A stretch of DNA of 64,000 nt. It comes from Haliscomenobacter sp041740695 (GTDB taxonomy: Bacteria; Bacteroidota; Bacteroidia; Chitinophagales; Saprospiraceae). The notes below the pieces were generated by a model. The model saw only the letters and a program-made list of their open reading frames with translations. It was not told the DNA's origin and ran no database searches. Both the position numbers and the translations under genes were made by a program. Positions 53,141 through 62,168 of the stretch are shown in pieces; the stretch's first letter is position 1, and every line of letters begins with the position of its first letter. The stretch covers positions 91,688-155,687 of the forward strand of contig NZ_JBGSLK010000053.1 of NCBI RefSeq assembly GCF_041740695.1. Direction: 5' to 3'.

Positions 53141-53237
53141 TTAATCAGCATTTCTTAATCTAGGTTATTGGCATCACCCCCCAACTGCCCCGATCTTTGT
53201 ACTGTCAATTTGATTGTTCATTCAAACAAAAAATAAA

Positions 53238-53954
53238 ATGGCCAATACCGTTTTCCATAAAGCCGAAACCAGAGGCCACGCCAATCACGGCTGGCTCAAT
53301 TCTTATCATACCTTCAGTTTTGCCAATTATTACAACCCTGAGCGGGTGCATTTTGGCGCGCTACGGGTGCTCAACGACGACACTGTTGCAGCGGGTATGG
53401 GCTTTGGAACCCACCCCCACGACAACATGGAAATCATCAGCATCCCGTTGGAAGGAGACCTGGAACACAAGGACAACATCGGCAATACCACCGTGATCCG
53501 CAATGGCGACATCCAGGTGATGAGTGCAGGTACGGGCGTACAACACAGCGAGTACAACAAAAACCGCGACCATTTGGTCAAGTTCCTGCAAATCTGGGTG
53601 TACCCCAATCAACGCAACGTGCAGCCCCGTTACGACCAAATCACCTTGAATGCCGCTGACCGTAAAAACCAACTCCAACAAATCATCTCGCCCAATGCAG
53701 ATGACGCCGGAGTCTGGATTCATCAGGATGCCTGGTTTCACCTGGCCGATTTTGATGCCGGAAAAACGGCGGAATACCAGGTACACAAGGCTGGCAATGG
53801 AGTCTACGCCTTTGTGCTAAAGGGAGATGTCAGCATCAACGGTCAAGCGCTCAATACCCGCGATGGCTTGGGTATTTGGGATACCGATAAATTCTCGATT
53901 GAGGCGAGCAGTGACACTGAGTTTTTATTGATGGAAGTGCCGATGGAATTGTAG
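53238..53954 (+). CDS. Pirin family protein
   Basis: A 238-residue bicupin of the pirin/YhhW type. The metal site motif of the N-terminal cupin is present (GFGTHPHDNMEIISI with two His; VQHSEYN and LKFLQIWV downstream). The N-terminal RGHANHGWLNSYHTFSFANYYNPE is a classic pirin opening. Family members are quercetin 2,3-dioxygenases or redox-linked regulators; which applies here cannot be told. ATG 53238 is chosen; the upstream ATG at 53214 adds eight non-conserved residues. Confidence 0.9.
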   Translation: MANTVFHKAETRGHANHGWLNSYHTFSFANYYNPERVHFGALRVLNDDTVAAGMGFGTHPHDNMEIISIPLEGDLEHKDNIGNTTVIRNGDIQVMSAGTGVQHSEYNKNRDHLVKFLQIWVYPNQRNVQPRYDQITLNAADRKNQLQQIISPNADDAGVWIHQDAWFHLADFDAGKTAEYQVHKAGNGVYAFVLKGDVSINGQALNTRDGLGIWDTDKFSIEASSDTEFLLMEVPMEL

Positions 53955-54007
53955 GTACGAATCATCCCGAATTTTCAAGGTAAAACCAAAACGAAGAAAA
54001 TTAGCAC

Positions 54008-54101
54008 AAAGGAAAAAAAGAGGACACCAAGGACACAAAGTTAGACGTTGACAGCGCTCCGACTCGTGTCTTTAGTGGCCTCTTTTTCTTTTTTTCTAAA
54101 A
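54008..54101. repeat. Foldback element with AAGGACAC-type arms
   Basis: The left arm AAAGGAAAAAAAGAGGACACCAAGGACAC (from 54008) pairs with the right arm GTGTCTTTAGTGGCCTCTTTTTCTTTTTTT (to 54101) with a few mismatches; a 25-base loop lies between. It sits 53 bases behind the pirin gene and could also act as its terminator, since the right arm is T-rich. Confidence 0.75.
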
Positions 54102-54282
54102 ATAATATTGCATTCGTAGTTTTTCTTACAAAATGGGAAGGTTCCCGATAGGAAAACCATATTTAATTCCGATTCAGGCCTCCGAAGTGAAATTATTTTT
54201 ATCCATCTTGCTTCAAATTACTTCATCCCGCAGAAGTAAGCTGCTCTCTTATGGGCAAAATCGATCAACTCAATCGCAAGCC

Positions 54283-56067
54283 ATGAAAAACCTTTGTCGC
54301 TCCTTTTTTTACCTATTTTTTTTATTGCCATGCACAACTTTTGCCCAAAAAGACGCCCTCATTGAAGCCGAGAGCTTCATCGACAAAGGCTACTGGGTGA
54401 CCGACCCCCAATTCGTGCAACAGATGGGCTCATCCTACCTGATGGCACATGGCATGGGCATTCCGGTTAAAAATGCGTCAACCAAAGTAGCCATGCCCGC
54501 CAAAGGAAAATACCACCTGTGGGCCAGAACCAAAAACTGGGCACCAGGCAATTGGGACGCTCCAGGGCAATTTCAAATCGCCGTCAATGGCCAAAAGGTA
54601 AACCATGTCTTTGGGAAAATCCCCAACTGGACCTGGGAATATGCCGGAGAAGTGCAACTCCGCAGCAAGGAGCTCAACCTCGAATTGATTGACCTCACCG
54701 GCTTCAATGCCCGTTGTGATGCAATTTATTTGAGTAAAATCAAGGAAGCACCGCCTCAAGGTGGGACTGAACTGGTGGAATGGCGCAAAAAAAAGCTGCG
54801 CGAACCCCTCGCTCCTGAAACAACCAAAACCTACGACCTGGTCATTTGTGGTGGTGGGATTTCAGGTTGTGCAGCAGCCATTGCAGCGGCGGAGAAAGGG
54901 TTAAAAGTAGCTTTGATCCACGACCGCCCGGTTTTGGGTGGCAATGCCAGTAGCGAGATCCGGGTCCACACCCTGGGCATCTACGGCAAATTTGAACGCA
55001 TCCTGCGCATGATCGATACCGAGCATTATCCTAACGGTTCCCCGGAAGCGCAAAAAGACCAGGAAAAAAGGGACCGCAACGTCCAAAAGTATACCAACAT
55101 CGACATCCACTACAATTGGCGGGCCTACAATGCGGTAGCGGACAGTGGCGTCATCCAATACGTTGACGCTCAACATACTTCCAATGGGAAACGTATCCGC
55201 TTCAAAGCCCCACTCTTCACCGACGCCACTGGAGATGGTTGGATCGGCTACTGGGCCGGTGCGGAGTACTCGTACGGACGGGAGAGTGTGCACAAATACG
55301 GAGAGGCATGGAACAAGTGGGGCGAGCTCTGGAGCCCCGAAGAAGCCGACAATTTTGTGATGGGCTCTTCCATCCTCTGGCGCACAGAAGTGGCCGAACA
55401 AGCTCAAACATTCCAGGCAGTGCCCTGGGCTGTAACCGTTGCAAAAGAACACAAAGCTACGGCTGGCGAATGGTACTGGGAATTTTCTCGCAATGACTTG
55501 CACCAGATTGATGATGGAGAAGAAATCCGTGACCATCTGCTTCGCGCCATTTACGGTTCCTTTTCCAATGCCAAACAACAGCCTGGCAATGAAAAATACC
55601 GCCTCCAATGGGTCTCGTATTTGTTGGGCAAGCGCGAATCGCGCCGCCTGATCGGCGATCACGTTTTTACCTTTAATGACGTGGTCAACCATACCCAGTT
55701 TCCCGATTCGGTAGTGGTAGAAACCCGAGACATTGACGTGCATTTCCAACGCAACTTGCAAGACGAAGAAAACCCGGATTTTTTGTCTGAAGCGCTGTTT
55801 TACAAAACTAAAAACTACTACATTCCTTACCGCAGTTTGTATTCCCGAAATGTCAGCAACCTGTTTATGGCGGGTCGTTGTTTTAGTTGCTCTCACATCG
55901 GTTTGGGTGGCCCCAGGGTCATGCGCACGACCGGGCAAATGGGTGCAGCCGTAGGATTTGCCGCAGCCATTTGCCACAAGTACAAAGTGCAACCACGGGC
56001 CGTGTATGAAAAACATTTGCAAGAGTATATGGGCACAATCACAGCACAACAAGTTATAAAACCTTAA
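54283..56067 (+). CDS. Exported FAD-dependent oxidoreductase
   Basis: A 594-residue protein with a signal peptide (cleavage near TTFAQ). The first ~150 mature residues form a beta-sandwich-like domain (AESFIDKGYWVTDPQFVQQMG). The FAD_oxidored domain starts at ~185 with the dinucleotide-binding loop LVICGGGISGCAAAIAAAEKG, then VLGGNASSEIRVH, FTDATGDGWIGYWAGAEY and a C-terminal FMAGRCFSCSHIGLGGPRVMRTTGQMGAA, which closes the flavin site. Family members are annotated as FAD-dependent enzymes acting on polysaccharides or of unknown use. ATG 54283 gives the signal; the next gene is 3 bases downstream. Confidence 0.85.
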   Translation: MKNLCRSFFYLFFLLPCTTFAQKDALIEAESFIDKGYWVTDPQFVQQMGSSYLMAHGMGIPVKNASTKVAMPAKGKYHLWARTKNWAPGNWDAPGQFQIAVNGQKVNHVFGKIPNWTWEYAGEVQLRSKELNLELIDLTGFNARCDAIYLSKIKEAPPQGGTELVEWRKKKLREPLAPETTKTYDLVICGGGISGCAAAIAAAEKGLKVALIHDRPVLGGNASSEIRVHTLGIYGKFERILRMIDTEHYPNGSPEAQKDQEKRDRNVQKYTNIDIHYNWRAYNAVADSGVIQYVDAQHTSNGKRIRFKAPLFTDATGDGWIGYWAGAEYSYGRESVHKYGEAWNKWGELWSPEEADNFVMGSSILWRTEVAEQAQTFQAVPWAVTVAKEHKATAGEWYWEFSRNDLHQIDDGEEIRDHLLRAIYGSFSNAKQQPGNEKYRLQWVSYLLGKRESRRLIGDHVFTFNDVVNHTQFPDSVVVETRDIDVHFQRNLQDEENPDFLSEALFYKTKNYYIPYRSLYSRNVSNLFMAGRCFSCSHIGLGGPRVMRTTGQMGAAVGFAAAICHKYKVQPRAVYEKHLQEYMGTITAQQVIKP

Positions 56068-56070
56068 ACC

Positions 56071-57201
56071 ATGTTGCGAGGAATCGGAGTTGGAGCTTTG
56101 CTGTCCCGTCTTGTACTCTTGACAAGCTTAGGGCTAGTATTGCTCTACTCCAGCTCCATTGAATTGGCCAAAAATGCACCGCTACACATGGCCATGCCCC
56201 AGGAGTATGCCCGCGTGGTACATGAAAAAATGGTCTTTACACTGCCAGGAACCGATAGCCTCCTGCAACACCAGGTCTGGTTGTTGTCCGATGCGCAGCA
56301 GCGGCCCTTATTGTATTGCTCCGACGTGATCACTCCGGTGTGCATCGACGGCCTTTGCAAACCGATGTACATCACCCTGTATTGGAATTTAGTGGGGCAT
56401 TACGTGGGGTATGGGGTATTTCAGGACAATTTGTTGACCAAATTTGACCATGAAGCCTTTACCCCGACGGATTATGCCAAACTCCACACCCTTTTGCTGG
56501 ATCAACACTCGATCCTGGAGCGCAAAACCATGGCCGACTTATTCGATCAAAGTATCGCCGCCAAAGAAAAAATCACTTTTAACGGGGAAGAGGTCGATGC
56601 GGTATCCGGTGCCACCCGGGCAGAGATCAAAGAGTCCGTCGTTGAAGGGGCTTTGTATTCCTGTTTTACCGCCTGGCATTTGGCCCATGGCAACATCAAA
56701 GAACAAATTGAACAAAACTTACTCACGTATTATGATGCGACATTGGCCGAGACCTTTTTGGGTTCCCCTGCTGAAGATTACCAGTTGTTTGCCCTCAAAC
56801 AATTGGATCAAAATACCTTAGTGCGGCTGCTTCCCCAAGTCCAGGAAATTTTTAACCGCACCTCTCCTGGTATTCGTTTGTACATCCTCAAGAAATTACC
56901 CAAGGAGCTATGGAAGGATGAAAAAATAAGCCAGTCTTTTTTTCAAACCTTTGCAGGTGTTGACATCAACACCCGAACTTTGTTGCTCAATAATTTAAAA
57001 TATGCCCATCCCAGCGTGGTAAATAGTTTGGTGAATGACCTGGAACAAATGTCCAAAAACCAATTGAGCACTTTTTTGAATTACCTGGCTGAAAATCGAC
57101 AGCTTTTAAATGGACAGGTTAAGGCTAAATTGGTACAAATAGCTCAAAACAAATCTTTTACTGAAAATTATATAATCGAAACCTTTCTAAAAAGCAACTA
57201 A
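56071..57201 (+). CDS. Membrane-anchored protein with an FMN-binding-like region
   Basis: A 376-residue protein. After an N-terminal hydrophobic segment (~8-28) comes a domain with CSDVITPVCIDGLCKPMYITLYWNLVGHYVGYG and, near residue 180, DAVSGATRAEI. That resembles the FMN-binding (RnfG/NqrC-type) domain, whose flavinylation motif is D-x-x-S/T-G-A-S/T-x-T. Here the acceptor Thr position is Ala, so covalent FMN is doubtful. The C-terminal ~170 residues are helical and HEAT-like. It begins 3 bases after the FAD oxidoreductase gene, suggesting an electron-transfer pair. Confidence 0.65.
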   Translation: MLRGIGVGALLSRLVLLTSLGLVLLYSSSIELAKNAPLHMAMPQEYARVVHEKMVFTLPGTDSLLQHQVWLLSDAQQRPLLYCSDVITPVCIDGLCKPMYITLYWNLVGHYVGYGVFQDNLLTKFDHEAFTPTDYAKLHTLLLDQHSILERKTMADLFDQSIAAKEKITFNGEEVDAVSGATRAEIKESVVEGALYSCFTAWHLAHGNIKEQIEQNLLTYYDATLAETFLGSPAEDYQLFALKQLDQNTLVRLLPQVQEIFNRTSPGIRLYILKKLPKELWKDEKISQSFFQTFAGVDINTRTLLLNNLKYAHPSVVNSLVNDLEQMSKNQLSTFLNYLAENRQLLNGQVKAKLVQIAQNKSFTENYIIETFLKSN

Positions 57202-57300
57202 GAATCAGGGTTGCTTAGCCCGAAAAAAGGAGAAGTACAGCCAAAAAATTGACTCTTATCGTATTGAAGTGCCGCTTCTTTTCGCTACTTTACTGGCCAA

Positions 57301-57420
57301 GGGGCGATAAAAAAATAAGTGCTCATTTTGCCAAAGGATTAGACAATTAAACGATTCATTTCAAGTGTTTTGTCTAATCCTTTGGCTCAAGAAAAATGAG
57401 CACTTATTTTTGCCCCACTA
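57301..57420. repeat. Conserved-loop foldback element, copy 2 (reverse orientation)
   Basis: Nearly the reverse complement of the element at 37208-37330. Arms GGGGCGATAAAAAAATAAGTGCTCATTTTG.CCAAAGGATTAGACAA and complements; the loop on the minus strand reads ACTTGAAATGAATCGTT (57350-57366). Confidence 0.88.
57381..57412 (+). promoter_or_regulatory. Promoter within foldback copy 2, ahead of the esterase/GH31 pair
   Basis: TTTG (57381-57384), 20 bases, then TATTTTTG (57405-57412): a near-perfect Bacteroidota promoter. Expected start near 57419 gives a ~34-base leader to ATG 57453. Confidence 0.6.
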
Positions 57421-57452
57421 CCAATTGTATCCGCCTAAACAAATAAAGCCAA

Positions 57453-59900
57453 ATGAAAACATCGCGCTACTTTGTCTTCCTCTTCTTCTTTTGCCACACC
57501 CTTTTAGCTCAAAGTAATTACATCTTCACCAAAGGCCTTGCAGCAGGGCCCTGCCATCAATACGGCCGAGAAGCCCTCTACACCGACCTTTTGGTGCATC
57601 AACTCATTCAAGGCAAACTCAACACCCCCAACGAGGGCAGCACCCTAGCCACAGATAAAACGGGCAAAGCCATCCTCTGGAAATCCGTCCAGGCCGATAC
57701 CGCCAATCGACTGCGCGACGCCAGTTTGACCAATGGCTATTTGTATCTGACTTACCCCTCAAGTGAAGAAAAAACAGCATTGCTACAGATTTCTGGGCAC
57801 AGTGGTTTGTTTTTTAATGGCGTGCCTTTTTCCGGCGACATGTACCGCTACGGTTGGTTGTTTCACCCCATCAAGCTCAAAAAAGGGCTGAATGAATTGT
57901 ACGTACGGGTCGGGCAAGGAGGCCGTTTTCAAGGCATCACTGCGAAATTGATTTTCCCCGAAAAACCAGTGGCCATCAGTACCCCCGACGCAACCTTGCC
58001 CCATATCCTGATTGAAAAAACGACAGATCCGCTCTGGGGTGGTATTGTTTTGATCAATTTGAGTGATAAATCCTTGAAAAACCTCAAATTGCAAGCCAAT
58101 ATCGGCGGCAATAAGGTGCTGAGCGATGTACCTTTGATCAGTGCGATGACCTCCCGCAAAGTGCCTTTCCAGATGAATCCTGCCGCTGTGACCCAAAAAG
58201 GCAACGTAACCTGTACCCTTACTCTGCTACAAGATGGAAAGCCAATCGATGAAAAAAACATCACCTTAGCTGCCCTTTCCGCCAGCGAACACCACAGCAA
58301 TACCTTCATCAGCGACATTGATGGCAGTGTACAATACTATGCCGTGGCGCCTCAGGTAGGTGGCAACAAGCCGGGTTCGGCCCTGTTTTTATCCGTGCAC
58401 GGAGCCGAGGTAGAAGCCATCGGGCAAGCTCGCGCCTACAAACCCAAAGATTGGGGTACTCTGGTCGCCCCCACCAATCGGCGGCCACGTGGCTTCAACT
58501 GGGAAGACTGGGGTCGTTTGGACGCCCTGGAAGTATTGGCAATCGCGCAAAAACAATTCCAACCCGACCCCCAAAAAATCTACCTGACCGGGCATTCGAT
58601 GGGGGGCCACGGCTCCTGGTACCTGGGAGCTACTTATCCGGGAAAGTGGGCCGGAGTAGCCCCTTGTGCTGGCTATCCCACCTTGATGGGCTATGGCTCA
58701 GCCGATGGTAAAATTCCCGAAAGCAGCCAAAATCCAGCTGAACGGATGCTCCTGCGGGCGAGTAATCCCAGCAACGTGCTGGCCCTGGCACCCAATTACA
58801 AAGCCAGTGGCATTTACATCCTACACGGCGACGCCGACCGCACCGTTTCGGTGGAATACGCCCGCGAAATGCGCAAGGTGCTGGGCACTTTTCACAATGA
58901 TTTTTCCTACTACGAATACCCCAATGGTGCCCACTGGTACGGCGACCACAGCGTAGATTGGCCTGCATTGTTTGATTTTTTCAAATGGCACAGCATCCCC
59001 AAAGCACAGGACGTGGATAGTCTAAATTTCACCACCGCCAACCCAGCCATCTCGGCTACTTATCACTGGATTGGCATTGAGCAGCAAACTGCCCCACTGG
59101 TGTACAGCAATATTTCGGTCAAACGCAATTCCGCTGCCAAAAGCATTGCCATCAAAACAGATAATGTGCGCATCCTCAAACTCCTACCCGCTGCATTTCC
59201 CAAAGATCAACCCTTCAAATTGAGCATTGATGGTCAAGAGGTATGTAGCAATTGTAAAACGAGTGATACGCCCTTGTTTTTTACCAAAAATACAAATTGG
59301 GAAGCGACTTCCACTCCTGGACCTCAACAACGGAATGCCCAACGCAATGGCAGCTTCAAGGAAGCGTTCAACCACCACATGCTGTTTGTCTACGGCACAG
59401 GAGGCAATCAGGAGGAAAATGAATGGGCTTACCAAAAAGCGGTTTTTGATGCTGAAAGCTGGTATTATCGGGGCAATGGCGCAGTGGATTTAATTGCGGA
59501 CAAGGACTTCAATCCAGCCGCCTACCCCGATCGGGGCGTCATTCTTTTTGGCAATGCCACTACCAATAAAGCCTGGTCTAAATTGTTGACCAACTGCCCA
59601 CTACAAGTCACCCGAGGCAGCATCAAATTGGGAGATGAAACCTATTCGGGCTCTGACTTGGGGGTGTATTTTACTTACCCTCGAGCAGATAGTGAGACTG
59701 CTTCCGTTTCGGTGGTGGCAGGTACGGGGGCAATGGGCATGAAAGCGGCCTGGGCAAATCAGTATTTTGCCGCAGGCAGCGGTTTTCCTGATTACCTCAT
59801 TTTTAACGCTGAAATGCCCGGAGTAGGAGCCAAAGCCATCAAAGCGACTGGTTTTTTTGATCAAGACTGGCAGTATGTAAAAACGGATGTAGCCAAATGA
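57453..59900 (+). CDS. Exported alpha/beta-hydrolase, prolyl-oligopeptidase/esterase type
   Basis: An 815-residue protein with a signal peptide (cleavage near LLAQS). Beta-rich N-terminal region to ~300, then a hydrolase domain: oxyanion and preceding strand ALFLSVHGAEVEAIG, DPQKIYLTGHSMGGHGSW with nucleophile S382, Asp in YILHGDADRTV and His in PNGAHWYGDH. The remaining ~300 residues form a second beta-type domain of unknown use. Related enzymes are acyl- or feruloyl-esterases of polysaccharide breakdown, or peptidases of family S9; with the GH31 gene overlapping its end (ATGA), a glycan role is favoured. Confidence 0.83.
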   Translation: MKTSRYFVFLFFFCHTLLAQSNYIFTKGLAAGPCHQYGREALYTDLLVHQLIQGKLNTPNEGSTLATDKTGKAILWKSVQADTANRLRDASLTNGYLYLTYPSSEEKTALLQISGHSGLFFNGVPFSGDMYRYGWLFHPIKLKKGLNELYVRVGQGGRFQGITAKLIFPEKPVAISTPDATLPHILIEKTTDPLWGGIVLINLSDKSLKNLKLQANIGGNKVLSDVPLISAMTSRKVPFQMNPAAVTQKGNVTCTLTLLQDGKPIDEKNITLAALSASEHHSNTFISDIDGSVQYYAVAPQVGGNKPGSALFLSVHGAEVEAIGQARAYKPKDWGTLVAPTNRRPRGFNWEDWGRLDALEVLAIAQKQFQPDPQKIYLTGHSMGGHGSWYLGATYPGKWAGVAPCAGYPTLMGYGSADGKIPESSQNPAERMLLRASNPSNVLALAPNYKASGIYILHGDADRTVSVEYAREMRKVLGTFHNDFSYYEYPNGAHWYGDHSVDWPALFDFFKWHSIPKAQDVDSLNFTTANPAISATYHWIGIEQQTAPLVYSNISVKRNSAAKSIAIKTDNVRILKLLPAAFPKDQPFKLSIDGQEVCSNCKTSDTPLFFTKNTNWEATSTPGPQQRNAQRNGSFKEAFNHHMLFVYGTGGNQEENEWAYQKAVFDAESWYYRGNGAVDLIADKDFNPAAYPDRGVILFGNATTNKAWSKLLTNCPLQVTRGSIKLGDETYSGSDLGVYFTYPRADSETASVSVVAGTGAMGMKAAWANQYFAAGSGFPDYLIFNAEMPGVGAKAIKATGFFDQDWQYVKTDVAK

Positions 59901-62065
59901 AAAATCAACACATGAAACTCATTCAGATTCTCCTCTGCTTACTCCTTTTTCCATGCTATAATTTTGCCCAAATTAAACTGCAATGGCGGGAGCAATACCC
60001 CGGAATTTGGAAAGCCACGGTTGGACAACCTGAAAAAATCAGTCTGCTCAGCGCTGCTGGGGCCAGTGCCAATGTAGCAGCTCTGGCCAAATTGCCCAAA
60101 AGCAGTTTCCCGCTGAACCAAGCCGAAATCGGCGTCAAACTCATCGACCATAAAGTCTACCTGCGTTTTCCTCTAGATCAGGCTGAACAACTCTTTGGGC
60201 TGGGGCTCAATTTCCAAACCGTTAACCAACGTGGACGTATCCTGGACCTGCACGTCGACCATTACGGCGGCAAAGACAATGGCCGCACTCACGCACCAGT
60301 CCCCTTTTATGTTTCTTCCAAAGGTTACGGCGTTTTGATCGATGCTGCGCGCTACCTGACCGTATACGCGGGTACGGGTGTGCGCCGGGAGAGCCAACAT
60401 CCACCGGTGTTGTACGACCGCAACACCAATAAGGAATGGGACGCCCAGCCTTATTCTGACGCAGTCGAAATCCTGGTGCCTGCCGAGGGCGTAACTCTTT
60501 ATGTTTTTGCCGGCCCTACCCCTATGCAAGCTGTTCAGCGCTACAATTTGATGAATGGCGGCGGCTACTTGCCTCCCAAATGGGGTTTGGGATTCACTCA
60601 ACGTGTACCTACTTTATATACTCAGGATGACATTTTGAAAGAAGCAACCAGTTTTGAGGAACACAATTTTCCGCTCGATTTCATCGGTGTTGAGCCCGGC
60701 TGGCACAGCATGTCCTACCCTTGTACATTTGAATGGGATCCAAGCCGTTTTCCCGACCCCAAAGGTTTTTTGGATGCCTTGGCAAAAAAGGGGCTCAGTG
60801 CCAATCTTTGGCTTAACCCTTATGTTTCGCCCAAAGCCAGTTTGTATCCTAAAATCAAACCCTTGTCGGGCTCGCATACGGTTTGGAATGGCATTGTGCC
60901 CGACTTTACCCTACCCCAAACCCGGCAACTGTTTAAGGACCATTTTATGAAAAACCACTTGGCGATTGGCGTGGGCGGCTACAAGGTGGACGAAGTAGAT
61001 GGTTACGATTTTTGGGTATGGCCCGATGTAGCAACCTTCCCTTCCGGTTTTAGTGCCGAACAAATGCGGCAGGTCTATGGCAATTTGGTACAAAGTATGA
61101 CTGCCTCCTGGTACAAGGAAATCAACAAACGCACTTATGGCCTGGTGCGCGCTTCCAACGCGGGTTCCAGCAATTTTCCCTACGTGATTTACAACGATTA
61201 TTACAGCCATAAGGATTTCATCACGGCGCTGGTCAATAGCAGCTTCATTGGCGTATTGTGGACGCCCGAAGTACGCGCATCCAAAACCGCCGAGGAATGG
61301 GTGCGCCGCATGCAGTCCGTCTGTTTTTCCCCCATGGCCATGCTCAATGCCTGGGCGGATGGCACCAAGCCTTGGTCTTTCCCTGAGGTAGAAAAAGCGG
61401 TGAATGAGGTCGCCAGTTTGCGCATGCAGCTCCTACCCTATCTGTATTCCACCTTTGCGCAGTACCATTTTGAAGGCAAACCACCTTTTCGGGCCATGAA
61501 CCTCGTGGAGGGATTCGGGTTCACTGCTACCAATACCGCAGGCCAATTGGATGCCACGGCCAATCCCTATGCCATGAGCATCAAAAAAGACATCAAAGAC
61601 CAGTACATGATGGGCGACTGTTTGCTGGTTGCGCCCATGTTTGCCGGGGAAAGTAGTCGGGAGGTCTATTTGCCTGCTGGGAAATGGTACGATTTTTACA
61701 CTGGTGCATTTGTTGGTGAAAACCAAAAAATCAGCATCAGCCCCGCTTTGGACAAAATTCCGCTGTTTGTAAAAGATGGAGGAATTATTCCGATGATTCC
61801 GACTCGTCGTCAGGCACCCAAAGCTGGTGAAATTTTGCAGCTAGAGGTTCGCCATTATGGTGAGTCTACGGGCAGTTTTCAGTTGTACGACGATGATGGG
61901 GTGAGTTTTGATTATGAAAAAGGGGTGTATTCTTTTACGCGGCTTGCGGTTTCAAAAAGTAGTGATGGCAATTTGCAGGGGGAGTTGCCGACATTTCCCG
62001 TGAGTAAACCTTTTGGATACAATAAAATGGTCAAATGGGTGTATATGACAAAAGGCCGAGAATAA
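59897..62065 (+). CDS. Glycoside hydrolase family 31 protein
   Basis: A 722-residue exported enzyme (signal peptide, cleavage near NFAQ). The GH31 beta-sandwich start has EQLFGLGLNFQTVNQRG; the barrel has GLGFTQRVPTLYTQDDIL, HSMSYPCTFEWDPSRFPDPKGF and VGGYKVDEVDGYDFW, where the Asp of KVDEVDG is the expected nucleophile. The C-terminal part (MMGDCLLVAPMFAGESSREVYLPAGKWYDFYTG) is typical. GH31 enzymes hydrolyse alpha-glucosides, alpha-xylosides or sulfoquinovosides; the specificity is not evident. It overlaps the preceding esterase gene by 4 bases (ATGA), so the two are translated together. Confidence 0.92.
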   Translation: MKNQHMKLIQILLCLLLFPCYNFAQIKLQWREQYPGIWKATVGQPEKISLLSAAGASANVAALAKLPKSSFPLNQAEIGVKLIDHKVYLRFPLDQAEQLFGLGLNFQTVNQRGRILDLHVDHYGGKDNGRTHAPVPFYVSSKGYGVLIDAARYLTVYAGTGVRRESQHPPVLYDRNTNKEWDAQPYSDAVEILVPAEGVTLYVFAGPTPMQAVQRYNLMNGGGYLPPKWGLGFTQRVPTLYTQDDILKEATSFEEHNFPLDFIGVEPGWHSMSYPCTFEWDPSRFPDPKGFLDALAKKGLSANLWLNPYVSPKASLYPKIKPLSGSHTVWNGIVPDFTLPQTRQLFKDHFMKNHLAIGVGGYKVDEVDGYDFWVWPDVATFPSGFSAEQMRQVYGNLVQSMTASWYKEINKRTYGLVRASNAGSSNFPYVIYNDYYSHKDFITALVNSSFIGVLWTPEVRASKTAEEWVRRMQSVCFSPMAMLNAWADGTKPWSFPEVEKAVNEVASLRMQLLPYLYSTFAQYHFEGKPPFRAMNLVEGFGFTATNTAGQLDATANPYAMSIKKDIKDQYMMGDCLLVAPMFAGESSREVYLPAGKWYDFYTGAFVGENQKISISPALDKIPLFVKDGGIIPMIPTRRQAPKAGEILQLEVRHYGESTGSFQLYDDDGVSFDYEKGVYSFTRLAVSKSSDGNLQGELPTFPVSKPFGYNKMVKWVYMTKGRE

Positions 62066-62168
62066 CAAAGTGGCGCATTTTGCCTGAAAATCAATTGTTT
62101 GCAACAAGTTTATCCAAGTTTTGTTGTACCTTAATTTAGTGATGTCAACATTGAAACCAGCGATTGCC

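Noticed and set aside
54901..56052. 383-codon minus-strand frame across the FAD oxidoreductase gene
   Set aside because: Antisense shadow; the plus strand shows the dinucleotide-binding loop and the full FAD_oxidored pattern.
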